From Candidatus Cloacimonadota bacterium (GTDB lineage Bacteria; Cloacimonadota; Cloacimonadia; Cloacimonadales; TCS61): 12,684 bases of DNA. The notes beneath the pieces are model-generated. The model saw only the letters and a list, made by a program, of their open reading frames with translations, made no database searches and had not been told where the DNA came from. How positions within the stretch are numbered: position 1 is the first letter of the stretch; the number at the start of each line of letters is the position of its first letter. This document shows positions 1 through 7,086 of the stretch, piece after piece. Made by a program: the position numbers and the translations under genes. The stretch spans positions 1 to 12,684 of the forward strand of contig JAFGEH010000090.1 of NCBI GenBank assembly GCA_016931665.1, read 5' to 3'.

Positions 1-195
1 ATAGCCAAAAGGGAGGAATATCCAATTCTGATGTTCGATGATGTACTGGCCGATCTCGACCTCAAGCGCACAAACAATATCCTGCCTAGCCTGCAGAACT
101 GCCATCAGCTCTTCATTGCCACCCCTAACCTGCCTGCGTATCAGTATCTAAATCTCCCTATCATTAATCTGGATGAGCTTCATGAAACCGGATAA
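1..195 (+). CDS. recF: RecF, DNA repair ATPase (3' end only)
   Basis: Frame 1 is open from the first base to TAA at 193-195 and gives the last 64 residues of a protein. The segment YPILMFDDVLADLD (residues 7-20) matches the Walker B and D-loop region of RecF, where the hydrophobic strand ends in the paired Asp residues that coordinate Mg2+ and water in the SMC-like ATPase head. It is followed by a stretch ending in LFIATPN, which corresponds to the last beta-strand of RecF proteins (QxFITTT-like). RecF loads RecA at single-strand gaps together with RecO and RecR and acts in the cytoplasm. Only the C-terminus is visible, so Walker A and the signature motif cannot be checked. Another SMC/RecN-like ATPase is possible, but the short tail after Walker B fits RecF best. 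The end overlaps the start of the next gene. Confidence 0.8.
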   Translation: MAKREEYPILMFDDVLADLDLKRTNNILPSLQNCHQLFIATPNLPAYQYLNLPIINLDELHETG

Positions 196-1432
196 GAAAA
201 TTTTCGGCTGGGTAATGTATGATTTTGCCAACAGCTCTTTCACAACTATAATAGTCACAGTGATATATAGTGTTTATTTCAAGCAGGTTGTAGTAAATTC
301 CGGAGAACTGGGAACGGCTCTCTGGGGAAGAGCTGTCAGCATATCAATGTTGCTGGTGGCATTGTCTGCACCTGTTTTTGGAGCTATCGCGGATCATTCC
401 CGGGCAAAAAAGAAATTTCTCTTCTATAATACTTATCTGGCTATCATTTTCACTGCTTTGCTCTATTATGTCCGTGCCGGTGATATTTTCCAGGGAATGC
501 TGTTTTTCATCATTGCTAACTTTGGTTATAATAGCGCTAACGTTTTTTACAATTCCCTTTTACCTGATATCGTTAGCCGACAGCATCTGGGTAAGGTATC
601 CGGATGGGGCTGGGGGGTTGGTTATATAGGAGGATTGCTTTCACTAATTCTGATCCTGCCCCTGGTAAAAAATAATCTGACCAGATGGGCTTTCCCGGCT
701 GTTGCTGCCTTTTTCTGGCTGTTTTCACTGTTCACCTTTATCCTGTTGAAAGAAGTCAGAAGAGGCTCTAAACGCACTAATTATCTGAAAACAGCTTTTC
801 AGAGAATCTCTCTGACTTTCAGAAATCTGCGCCAGTTCAATCAGCTGGTAAAATTCTACATCAGTTATCTTATCTACAATGACGGCATAGTAATTGTAAT
901 CAGTTTTGCAGCAATCTACGGTGCCACCCGTTTCGGCATGTCCGGACAAGAACTGGTAATTTATTTCATGATCGCTCAGGTCACGTCGATCGTTGGTTCT
1001 TTTGTTTTCGGTTACCTGGTTGATAGAATCGGGGCCAAGAAAAGTATCTCCATAACTCTGCTTATCTGGATCGTTGTTGTCCTAGCAGCTTTTTTCTGCA
1101 TCAACACCCGGCAGTTTTATCTGGTAGGATTGCTGGCCGGTATCGCGATCGGCTCCAGCCAATCAAGCAGCCGGACTATGCTGGCATTATTAACTCCCGC
1201 TGATAAAATGGCAGAATTCTTCGGTTTCTATTCCTTCACAGGTAAAATGGCTGCCATTATCGGTCCCCTCGTCTATGGCGAAATTTCCCGGATTTCCGGT
1301 TCACAACGCTGGGCTATTCTTTCTGTACTGCTGTTTTTTCTGACGGGATTATTTACTTTGCAGTCCGTCAATGAAACTGCCGGCCAGAAAAGGGCCGAAG
1401 AATGGTCCAAACCCAATATTATGAATTCATAA
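182..1432 (+). CDS. MFS transporter of the Atg22/UMF1 type
   Basis: This is a 416-residue polytopic membrane protein. Near the N-terminus it has the YDFANSSF motif (residues 13-20), typical of the Atg22-like/UMF1 branch of the major facilitator superfamily. The loop GAIADHSRAKKK (67-78) is the conserved MFS motif between helices 2 and 3, and a related loop, GYLVDRIGAKK (277-287), appears in the second half. About twelve hydrophobic segments can be counted, in line with the usual fold. In yeast, Atg22 exports amino acids from the vacuole. The bacterial substrates are largely unknown, so none is assigned. ATG 182 is chosen because GGATGAG lies 4 bases upstream (171-177). ATG 173 in the same frame has no visible SD and would add three residues. 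Either start overlaps the recF end (14 or 23 bases), suggesting translational coupling. Confidence 0.85.
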   Translation: MKPDKKIFGWVMYDFANSSFTTIIVTVIYSVYFKQVVVNSGELGTALWGRAVSISMLLVALSAPVFGAIADHSRAKKKFLFYNTYLAIIFTALLYYVRAGDIFQGMLFFIIANFGYNSANVFYNSLLPDIVSRQHLGKVSGWGWGVGYIGGLLSLILILPLVKNNLTRWAFPAVAAFFWLFSLFTFILLKEVRRGSKRTNYLKTAFQRISLTFRNLRQFNQLVKFYISYLIYNDGIVIVISFAAIYGATRFGMSGQELVIYFMIAQVTSIVGSFVFGYLVDRIGAKKSISITLLIWIVVVLAAFFCINTRQFYLVGLLAGIAIGSSQSSSRTMLALLTPADKMAEFFGFYSFTGKMAAIIGPLVYGEISRISGSQRWAILSVLLFFLTGLFTLQSVNETAGQKRAEEWSKPNIMNS

Positions 1433-1518
1433 AAAATAATTTACAAATTCCCGACCTCCTCGAATCTGACCCTGAATATTTGATGGGGAGGAATTATGCT
1501 CAGATCATTTCTGATTAG
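1402..1518 (+). CDS. Candidate 38-residue overlapping small ORF (unproven)
   Basis: An ATG at 1402 opens a 38-codon frame that ends at TAG 1516-1518. It overlaps the last 31 bases of the MFS gene and the first 23 bases of panD, each in a different frame, and spans the whole intergenic gap. The peptide begins MVQTQYYEF and contains LQIPDLLESDPEY; it is acidic and looks protein-like rather than random. Only a weak SD is present (AGGG at 1391-1394, 7 bases upstream). Its translation would run through the predicted stem that buries the panD SD, so it could serve as a coupling or leader peptide. I recognise no family and the frame may be chance. Confidence 0.22.
   Translation: MVQTQYYEFIKNNLQIPDLLESDPEYLMGRNYAQIISD
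1455..1491 (+). promoter_or_regulatory. Predicted stem that pairs with the panD SD
   Basis: CCTCCTCG (1455-1462) can pair with TGGGGAGG (1484-1491) to form 8 pairs including two G-U wobbles, closing a 21-base loop. The 3' arm contains the GGGGAGG Shine-Dalgarno sequence of panD, so the fold would hide the ribosome-binding site. No T-tract follows, so it is not a terminator. The pairing is read directly from the sequence; the regulatory role is inferred. Confidence 0.35.
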
Positions 1519-1858
1519 TAAAATCCACCGGGCAAACGTAACTCAGAGAGATCTGAATTATGTTGGAAGTATCACAATTGATACTGACCTTTTAAACAAA
1601 GTGGGAATGCTGGCCAACGAAAAGGTGGAAGTATATAATATCAGCAATGGTAACCGATTCCATACCTATATAATACCCGGTGAGGCCGGTTCCGGAATCA
1701 TCGGAGTGAATGGAGCTGCAGCCCGTCTGGTTAGCGTTGGGGACAAGGTGATCATCGTTACCTATGGTTTGATGGCAGAAGAGGAATTCAGAGCCCATAA
1801 ACCAAAAGTTCTGGTTATAACAGACGAGCAGAATCATGAGTATTATTTGAAAGATTGA
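1496..1858 (+). CDS. panD: Aspartate 1-decarboxylase proenzyme PanD
   Basis: PanD decarboxylates L-aspartate to beta-alanine, the amine half of pantothenate and so of coenzyme A. At 120 residues it is close to the usual 115-130. The proenzyme cleavage site lies at Gly24-Ser25 within NYVGSITID, and Ser25 becomes the pyruvoyl cofactor. Other expected residues are present: Lys9 and His11 in SKIHRA, Arg54 and Tyr58 in NRFHTY, and the NGAAAR segment (72-77). Position 47, Trp in E. coli, is Tyr here. ATG 1496 follows GGGGAGGA (1485-1492). The stop lies one base before the panC start, so the two are almost certainly co-translated. As a soluble cytoplasmic tetramer it needs self-processing; no PanZ-type maturation factor is visible nearby. 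No panB is present in the window. Confidence 0.97.
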   Translation: MLRSFLISKIHRANVTQRDLNYVGSITIDTDLLNKVGMLANEKVEVYNISNGNRFHTYIIPGEAGSGIIGVNGAAARLVSVGDKVIIVTYGLMAEEEFRAHKPKVLVITDEQNHEYYLKD

Positions 1859-1859
1859 T

Positions 1860-2690
1860 ATGAAACTGATAACAACCATTCCGGAAATGCAGGAGTTATC
1901 AACCAATTGGCGAGTTGTAACCGGATTTGTACCCACCATGGGCTATCTGCATGCAGGCCATTTAAGCCTGGTGCAAAGGGCGGTCGCTGAAAATCAGAAC
2001 GTGGTGGTAAGTATTTTCGTTAATCCGTCTCAGTTCGGGCCTGGTGAAGATTATAACAATTATCCCAGGGATCTGGAGAAAGATCTGGAACTGCTGAAAA
2101 CCTGTCGTGTAACTCATGCCTTCCTGCCGAAAGATAATGATATGTACCCGGAAGGATATCAAACCTGGGTTTCAGTGGATGGACTTTCTAAAATTCTCTG
2201 CGGCAGGAGCCGGCCGCATCATTTCCGGGGTGTGACAACTATTGTGACCAAATTGCTTCATATTGTGAAACCTCAGAATATCTATCTGGGTGAAAAAGAT
2301 TTCCAGCAATTGGTCATCCTGAGAAAAATGGTTCAGGATTTAAATATTCCCTGCCGTGTGGTCGGATGCCCTATAATGCGTGAAAAAGACGGTCTGGCCA
2401 TGAGTTCAAGAAATAAATATCTATCTCTTGCGGAAAGACAGCAAGCCCTCTGCCTGTATAATTCCCTGCAACTGGCACAGGAATTGTATTCCTCCGGGGT
2501 GAGAAACAAGCAGGAGGTTGTAGCTGAGATGAAAGAATTGATTCTGAAGCAAAAGGGAGATATTGATTATATTGATGTGGTTGACCCCGAGAATCTGTCT
2601 TCGCTGTCGGAACTTGTCCGGGGAAGCAGAATTCTGCTGGCTGTGCGAATCGGTCAAACCCGATTAATCGACAACCTGGAAATCGTTTAA
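1860..2690 (+). CDS. panC: Pantothenate synthetase PanC
   Basis: PanC joins pantoate and beta-alanine with ATP, through a pantoyl-adenylate, to make pantothenate. The 276-residue protein has the full set of family motifs: FVPTMGYLHAGH (23-34) with the nucleotidyl-transferase HxGH signature, FVNPSQF (53-59), GRSRPHHFRGV (115-125), GEKDFQQ (144-150) binding ATP and pantoate, and the KMSKS-like MSSRN (181-185). The length is normal for the family (about 280). The start codon ATG 1860 sits one base after the panD stop and lacks its own strong SD, so translation probably depends on panD. The product beta-alanine from PanD is the direct substrate here, so gene order follows the pathway. Cytoplasmic, normally a dimer. 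Confidence 0.97.
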   Translation: MKLITTIPEMQELSTNWRVVTGFVPTMGYLHAGHLSLVQRAVAENQNVVVSIFVNPSQFGPGEDYNNYPRDLEKDLELLKTCRVTHAFLPKDNDMYPEGYQTWVSVDGLSKILCGRSRPHHFRGVTTIVTKLLHIVKPQNIYLGEKDFQQLVILRKMVQDLNIPCRVVGCPIMREKDGLAMSSRNKYLSLAERQQALCLYNSLQLAQELYSSGVRNKQEVVAEMKELILKQKGDIDYIDVVDPENLSSLSELVRGSRILLAVRIGQTRLIDNLEIV

Positions 2691-2716
2691 CCTGTACAGA
2701 AATTTCGGACAATTCT

Positions 2717-3814
2717 GTGGAAAAAGTCGATGTACTGGTTATCGGCGCCGGCGTTGTCGGCCTGGCTGTGACCGAAAATCTATCCCGTCACCTGCCCGAT
2801 GTTGTTCTGGTGGAGAAAGAGACAACTTTCGGCCTGCACACCAGCAGTCGCAACAGTGAAGTTATCCACTCCGGTGTTTATTATCCTCCAGGAAGCCTGA
2901 AAGCCACTCTCTGCATAACAGGTGCCAGACTAATCTACCATTTCGCTCAGGAGCACCAGATTCCTCACCAGCAATGCGGGAAAATTATCGTCGCTACCGT
3001 AAACAATGAACTCAAAGAATTAGAAAGGCTTTACAATAATGGCACAATCAATGGGGTGCAGGGTCTTCGTATCCTGGATAGTGAGGAATGCCTGGATCTG
3101 GAACCACGGATTAAAGCCCTAAAAGCACTCTGGGTGCCGGAAGCAGGAATAATAAATACCCATAAACTTATGCAGAAGCTCGCCAGCATAAGTGAAGATC
3201 AGGGAGCATTCCTTCTTTATGACATGGAAGTAACCGCCATTGAATTCAATCAGGGCAGGTATCTTGTCCGTTTTGGCAATGGTGAAATCTTCAGCACCCG
3301 TATCCTGATCAATGCCGCCGGATTATATGCTGAACAGGTCGCCAGGATGGCCGGAATAGATACAGAAGCATCTGGCCTGCGTATCTACTGGTGTAAAGGC
3401 GAATATTACAAAACCCATCTCTTCACGGATATCAGGCATCTGGTCTATCCTGTACCAGACCCGAAAGGAGTTTTTCTGGGCATCCATCTGACGATCAACC
3501 TTAAAAATGAAATCAGATTCGGACCTAATGCCTATTTCGTGGAAGATTTAAATTACGGGATGGATGAGAGTTACAAACCGGACTTCATCAATGCCATTAC
3601 GAGATACCTGGACCTTCCACTGGAAGCACTGCATCTTGATGATTGTGGTATACGGGCCAAGCTGCAGGGACCGGACAGCGATTTTCGGGATTTCTACATT
3701 CAGGATGAATCAGTCAGAAATCTTCCGGGTTTTATCAACATCATGGGCATTGAATCACCCGGTCTCACTTCAGCTCTGGCCATAGCAGAGTTTGTGAGAA
3801 ATCTCGTCAGCTGA
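2717..3814 (+). CDS. FAD-dependent oxidoreductase, L-2-hydroxyglutarate oxidase-like
   Basis: This is a 365-residue DAO-fold flavoprotein. The N-terminal Rossmann motif GAGVVG (10-15) follows a beta-strand and is completed by the acidic end of the next strand at VEKE (32-35), so it should bind FAD. SSRNSEVIHSGVYYPPGS (43-60) is the characteristic stretch of the LhgO/L2HGDH group, whose members oxidise L-2-hydroxyglutarate to 2-oxoglutarate. Further support comes from INAAGLYA (198-205), IRAKLQGP (312-319) and the C-terminal FAD-contact segment MGIESPGLTSALA (343-355). Substrate assignment within this family is uncertain; relatives act on other 2-hydroxy acids or glycerol 3-phosphate. The likely start is GTG 2717, 26 bases after panC, with only a weak SD (CGGA). 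It probably shares the panDC transcript, but no pathway link is evident. Confidence 0.85.
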   Translation: MEKVDVLVIGAGVVGLAVTENLSRHLPDVVLVEKETTFGLHTSSRNSEVIHSGVYYPPGSLKATLCITGARLIYHFAQEHQIPHQQCGKIIVATVNNELKELERLYNNGTINGVQGLRILDSEECLDLEPRIKALKALWVPEAGIINTHKLMQKLASISEDQGAFLLYDMEVTAIEFNQGRYLVRFGNGEIFSTRILINAAGLYAEQVARMAGIDTEASGLRIYWCKGEYYKTHLFTDIRHLVYPVPDPKGVFLGIHLTINLKNEIRFGPNAYFVEDLNYGMDESYKPDFINAITRYLDLPLEALHLDDCGIRAKLQGPDSDFRDFYIQDESVRNLPGFINIMGIESPGLTSALAIAEFVRNLVS

Positions 3815-3853
3815 TTATTCTTTGCCTTCAGCTTCCTTCTTGTTCTCAATATA

Positions 3854-3866
3854 TTTGATTATCAAA
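3854..3866. repeat. 13-bp perfect palindrome upstream of the DUF2851 gene
   Basis: TTTGATTATCAAA is a perfect inverted repeat with a one-base centre, placed 32 bases before the DUF2851 start. It could be an operator or simply AT-rich chance. It resembles an FNR/CRP half-site pair, but the spacing is one base instead of four. Confidence 0.25.
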
Positions 3867-3898
3867 CATTTAAGACTTTTATTAACACAGGAGGCAAA

Positions 3899-5218
3899 AT
3901 GTCCATGAATGAGAAATTCTTATACCATATCTGGGATGCACAACATCTGCAGACGGATTTACACACTGAAAGTGGCGAACAGGTAAAAGTAATATATCCG
4001 GGAAGATGGAACACTGATGCCGGACCGGATTTCAAGGAAGCCATCATTAAAATCGGGGATCAGGTCAGGCGGGGAGATGTTGAAATCCATTTGTGCAGTT
4101 ATGACTGGACTGCGCATAAGCATCATGAAAACAAAGATTTCAACCAGGTAATCCTTCATCTGGTGTATGAGCATAATGCTCAATATACGCACTCAATCTC
4201 AGAAAATAACAAACTGATAGAAATACTCGTGGTGAAAGACAAACTGAACGATGATATCAATAAATTACTTGAGGCCTACCGGGAGAGGCAGTTCCTTCCT
4301 TCGGACCAATTTTGTGGACTGTTTGCCGGTTTGGATCTGGAAACGACCTCACTGATGCTGCAGAATTTCGGTAACATAAGATTAAGGAAGAAAATCGACC
4401 GTTTTGCAGCTGAACTGTTTTTTTCTGATTTCAATCAACTCCTGTATCAGGGAGTTATGGAGGCTTTGGGTTACAGCAAGAATAAATTCCAGATGCTGCA
4501 GCTGGCCCTTATTCTGAATTATGCTTTGTTGAAGAAGTTTTATTATCAGGGAATGACGCTCGATCAGCTGATCTCGATATTACTGACCAGTTCCGGTCTG
4601 CTGGAACGAATGCCCGTCACCTTCCCCCGAGAACTGATCAGTAAATGGATCGAATTATATGCACAGCAGGATTTTTTCATTGAAACTCTGGAAATTGAAT
4701 GGCATCTTTTCCGGATAAGGCCTCAGAATCATCCGGCGATCAGGCTTATCCAGATTGCTGATTTCCTCCATCGCAGCCTGGATCACACATTTTTCTACAG
4801 TATTCTGGAATTGTTTTCCTGTCGCCAGGATGAATTCAGGACTATTGAATTTACCAGGAAACTGTATCAGCTTTTTGCCGACAGTTCCGGAATAATTCCC
4901 GATTCTTACAGGCTTGGGCATGAACGCATAGACATTATCCTGGTAAATATAATTCTGCCTCTGTCCATTCTCTTTGCCGAAAAGATGAATTATCCGGATT
5001 TTCAGAAAGTGGCCTGGGAACTGTATGCGGATTTTAAGGCACTGCCGGAAAATTACCTGATTGAGAACATGAAAAAATTCATGGATAGCAGTCAGCGTAA
5101 GCTGATCAGCCGGAAAGCCATATATCAGCAGGGTCTGATTCAGATATATTACAGTTTCTGCCAGCACCAGTATTGCCAGAGCTGCGAAAAAATCGGTAAA
5201 GAATCTTTTTTAAAATAA
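3899..5218 (+). CDS. DUF2851 family protein of unknown function
   Basis: This 439-residue protein matches DUF2851, a family known mainly from Bacteroidota and related phyla with no established function. The N-terminus has the family pattern: FLYHIWDAQHL (6-16), then VIYPGRWNTDAGPDFKEA (30-47), the strongly conserved core, and RRGDVEIHLCSYDW (57-70), followed by VILHLVYEHN. The DVEIH and D-W-H residues suggest a nuclease-like or metal-binding site, but that is speculation. The tail carries a small cysteine cluster, YCQSCEKIG, as in family members that end in CxxC-x-IG. There is no signal peptide or membrane segment, so it is probably cytoplasmic. AGGAGG (3889-3894) precedes ATG 3899 by 4 bases; the in-frame ATG at 3905 has a more typical 10-base spacing and could be used instead. 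A bidirectional terminator follows. Confidence 0.85.
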   Translation: MSMNEKFLYHIWDAQHLQTDLHTESGEQVKVIYPGRWNTDAGPDFKEAIIKIGDQVRRGDVEIHLCSYDWTAHKHHENKDFNQVILHLVYEHNAQYTHSISENNKLIEILVVKDKLNDDINKLLEAYRERQFLPSDQFCGLFAGLDLETTSLMLQNFGNIRLRKKIDRFAAELFFSDFNQLLYQGVMEALGYSKNKFQMLQLALILNYALLKKFYYQGMTLDQLISILLTSSGLLERMPVTFPRELISKWIELYAQQDFFIETLEIEWHLFRIRPQNHPAIRLIQIADFLHRSLDHTFFYSILELFSCRQDEFRTIEFTRKLYQLFADSSGIIPDSYRLGHERIDIILVNIILPLSILFAEKMNYPDFQKVAWELYADFKALPENYLIENMKKFMDSSQRKLISRKAIYQQGLIQIYYSFCQHQYCQSCEKIGKESFLK

Positions 5219-5222
5219 AAAA

Positions 5223-5260
5223 ACAGCCACAAAGATGTGGCTGTAATTTTTCTTTTTTAA
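5223..5260. terminator. Bidirectional intrinsic terminator between convergent genes
   Basis: A 9-bp perfect stem, ACAGCCACA (5223-5231) with TGTGGCTGT (5236-5244), encloses the loop AAGA. A T-rich run (5247-5257) follows on the plus strand. An A-run just upstream (5216-5222) gives the matching T-run on the minus strand. It can therefore end both the DUF2851 transcript and the reverse cDPGS-like transcript that converge here. Confidence 0.92.
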
Positions 5261-5270
5261 CGAATAATTT

Positions 5271-6584
5271 TTAGAAATCCTTCAGTACATCCGCCAAAGT
5301 CGGATAACCAATTTCCTGCAGATCGTATTTAACCTGAACGGCTGGTTTATTGATTTTAATAATGCGCCTCAGGTCAATAGGAGTAGCAATTACCACCAGA
5401 TCACAATCCGTGTTGTTGATAGTGTCTTCCAGGTCCTTTATCTGCTGTTTGCCATAACCCATAGCTGGCAGCAGTGTTCCGATATCAGGGTATTTGTCGA
5501 AGGTATCAGCAATGGTTCCGACTGCAAATTCTCTGGGATCAACCAGTTCCACAGCTCCAAATTTCTCTGCGGCGACCACTCCAGCCCCGTACGTCATTTC
5601 CCCATGAGTCAGAGTAGGGCCATCCTCCACAACCAGTACTCTTTTACCTTTGATCAGTTCCGGCTTGTCCACGGTTAACGGTGAAGCCCCGTCGATAGTC
5701 ACAGCGCCGGGATTGTAATCCCTCAGGTTGTCCCGAACGATCTGGATTCCTTCGGGATCGGCCGAATCGATCTTATTGATCACGATAACATCTGCCATTC
5801 GAAAATTGGTTTCGCCCGGGTAGTAGCTGATTTCATGGTCAGGGCGGTGAGGATCTGCCACCACGATCTGCAGTTCTTTGTCCGAGGTATAGAATGGCGT
5901 ATCATTATTTCCACCGTCCCAAATGATCACATCGGCTTCCTTTTCAGCTTCGCGGATGATAGCTTCATAATCAACTCCAGCATAGATTACACTACCCATA
6001 TTGATATGGGGCTCATATTCTTCCATTTCCTCTATGGTGCAATGATGCTTCTCCAGATCTTCCAGAGTTGCAAATCTTTGAACTTTCTGTTTCACCAGAT
6101 CGCCATAGGGCATAGGATGGCGGATGGAAACAACCTTGCGACCTTTAGCTTTCAGTACTTTCACTACCTGTCTGGTTGTCTGGCTTTTACCGCAACCAGT
6201 CCGTACAGCACAGATGGAGATCAAAGGTTTGCTGGTTTTAATCCGGCTATTCTTTACACCCATGAGAACAAAATCGGCGCCGGCAGCATTAACCAGGGCA
6301 GCATTATGCATTACCCTCTCGTGAGGAACATCACTGTAGGCAAAAATTACCTGATCCACATTGTACTTTCTGATAAGATTTGCCAGTTCTTCCTCCGGAT
6401 AGATATTAATGCCTTGAGGATACAATTTTCCGGCTAACTCAGCCGGATATTTTCTGCCGTCAATATCAGGAATCTGAGTAGCTGTAAAGGCTACTACATC
6501 ATAAGCGGAATTATCCCTGAAATAGAGGTTGAAATTATGGAAATCTCTTCCGGCAGCTCCCATAATGATAACTTTTTTCTGCAT
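5271..6584 (-). CDS. COG2403 P-loop GTPase, cyclic 2,3-diphosphoglycerate synthetase homologue
   Basis: This 437-residue cytoplasmic protein belongs to the family that includes cyclic 2,3-diphosphoglycerate synthetase of methanogens, which cyclises 2,3-DPG using ATP to make a thermoprotectant solute. The N-terminal third starts with a Rossmann-like MGAAGRDFHNFN (8-19) and contains FAYSDVPHE (81-89). The nucleotide site lies in the middle: Walker A RTGCGKSQTT (128-137), a Walker B-like IIWDGGNND (220-228), and NKID (270-273), the guanine-specificity motif of GTPases. The bacterial members are annotated only as GTPases, so the reaction here is unproven. The start at 6584 is chosen because AAGGAG (6596-6591 on the minus strand) lies 6 bases upstream. 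The earlier in-frame ATG at 6599 overlaps that SD and has none of its own. It is a single-gene unit flanked by the terminator and a divergent promoter region. Confidence 0.78.
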   Translation of the reverse strand: MQKKVIIMGAAGRDFHNFNLYFRDNSAYDVVAFTATQIPDIDGRKYPAELAGKLYPQGINIYPEEELANLIRKYNVDQVIFAYSDVPHERVMHNAALVNAAGADFVLMGVKNSRIKTSKPLISICAVRTGCGKSQTTRQVVKVLKAKGRKVVSIRHPMPYGDLVKQKVQRFATLEDLEKHHCTIEEMEEYEPHINMGSVIYAGVDYEAIIREAEKEADVIIWDGGNNDTPFYTSDKELQIVVADPHRPDHEISYYPGETNFRMADVIVINKIDSADPEGIQIVRDNLRDYNPGAVTIDGASPLTVDKPELIKGKRVLVVEDGPTLTHGEMTYGAGVVAAEKFGAVELVDPREFAVGTIADTFDKYPDIGTLLPAMGYGKQQIKDLEDTINNTDCDLVVIATPIDLRRIIKINKPAVQVKYDLQEIGYPTLADVLKDF

Positions 6585-6599
6585 TTTATTCTCCTTCAT

Positions 6600-6816
6600 T
6601 TATTATAATTTATAATACCGGCCAAGCTTTGTGGAGGCCTTTTATAGTCAAGTATTTTCTCCTGAGCAGAGAGTTTATATGGTCATACAGGGCAATGCTG
6701 GAATAACTCCCGGAAATCGGTAAAATCCCCTGATTTCGGGAAAATTTAAAGAGAAGTTTTTCTTTACTTAAAATATGATATATTATATCTTGTTATAAAA
6801 AAATCTGGAGGATATC
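6600..6816. promoter_or_regulatory. Divergent intergenic region, probable promoters for both flanking genes
   Basis: These 217 bases separate the divergent cDPGS-like and nifU genes, so each must be transcribed from here or nearby. Near the reverse gene, a TATAAT/TATTAT-rich stretch on the minus strand (6601-6617) could supply a -10 box, but I find no convincing -35. Near nifU, TTTACT (6763-6768) is followed by AT-rich -10 candidates: TATATC (6784-6789) after 15 bases, and TATAAA (6794-6799) too far away to pair with it. No coding frame was recognised in the middle, which holds the hairpin listed separately. Confidence 0.4.
6709..6740. other. Imperfect hairpin in the divergent intergenic region
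   Basis: CCCGGAAATCGG (6709-6720) pairs with CCTGATTTCGGG (6730-6740 plus the base before) when G6713 is bulged: about 11 pairs including one G-U, with a 9-base loop. No T-run follows on either strand, so it is not a standard terminator. It could be an operator or a structured leader of the nifU transcript if transcription starts upstream of it. Confidence 0.35.
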
Positions 6817-7044
6817 ATGATTAATAAAGAAAGAGTTCAAGAGGTTCTTAACAAGGTAAGACCATCCCTGCAGGCAGATGGCGGCGATTGTGAACTGATT
6901 AATGTAAGGAATGATGGGGTTGTAGAAGTAAAGTTGAAGGGAGCTTGCGGAAGCTGTCCGATGGCCACCTTAACCCTGAAAGCTGGTATTGAAAGAGTTT
7001 TGAAAGATGAAATTCCTGAAATAAAAGAGGTTATATCTGTTTAA
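6817..7044 (+). CDS. NifU C-terminal-domain protein, Fe-S cluster carrier
   Basis: This is a stand-alone 75-residue NifU C-terminal (Nfu) domain, which carries and delivers [4Fe-4S] or [2Fe-2S] clusters to target proteins as a dimer. The family hallmarks are visible: LQADGGDCEL (18-27) and the cluster-binding Cys-x-x-Cys at Cys44 and Cys47 in GACGSCPMATLTLK. It lacks the A-type N-terminal part seen in E. coli NfuA and the IscU-like domain of NifU, as is common for short Nfu proteins in anaerobes. ATG 6817 follows GGAGG (6807-6811) by 5 bases. It is the first gene after the divergent promoter region and probably heads a unit with the cupin and M42 peptidase genes. No other Fe-S assembly gene is visible in the window, so its client is unknown. 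Confidence 0.92.
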   Translation: MINKERVQEVLNKVRPSLQADGGDCELINVRNDGVVEVKLKGACGSCPMATLTLKAGIERVLKDEIPEIKEVISV

Positions 7045-7086
7045 CCATACATTACTATATGCGAGTATGCTAATTGGGAGGTCATA

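Noticed and set aside
3854..3866. TTTGATTATCAAA as an FNR/CRP-type box
   Set aside because: The half-sites match TTGAT/ATCAA but are separated by one base instead of four, and no good -10/-35 pair is positioned with it.
4655..5167. 170-residue minus-strand frame inside the DUF2851 gene
   Set aside because: It is antisense to the real gene, has no family motif and no plausible ribosome site.
5835..6437. 200-residue plus-strand frame inside the cDPGS-like gene
   Set aside because: It lies wholly opposite a well-supported gene with P-loop and NKID motifs, has no SD, and its translation resembles no protein family.
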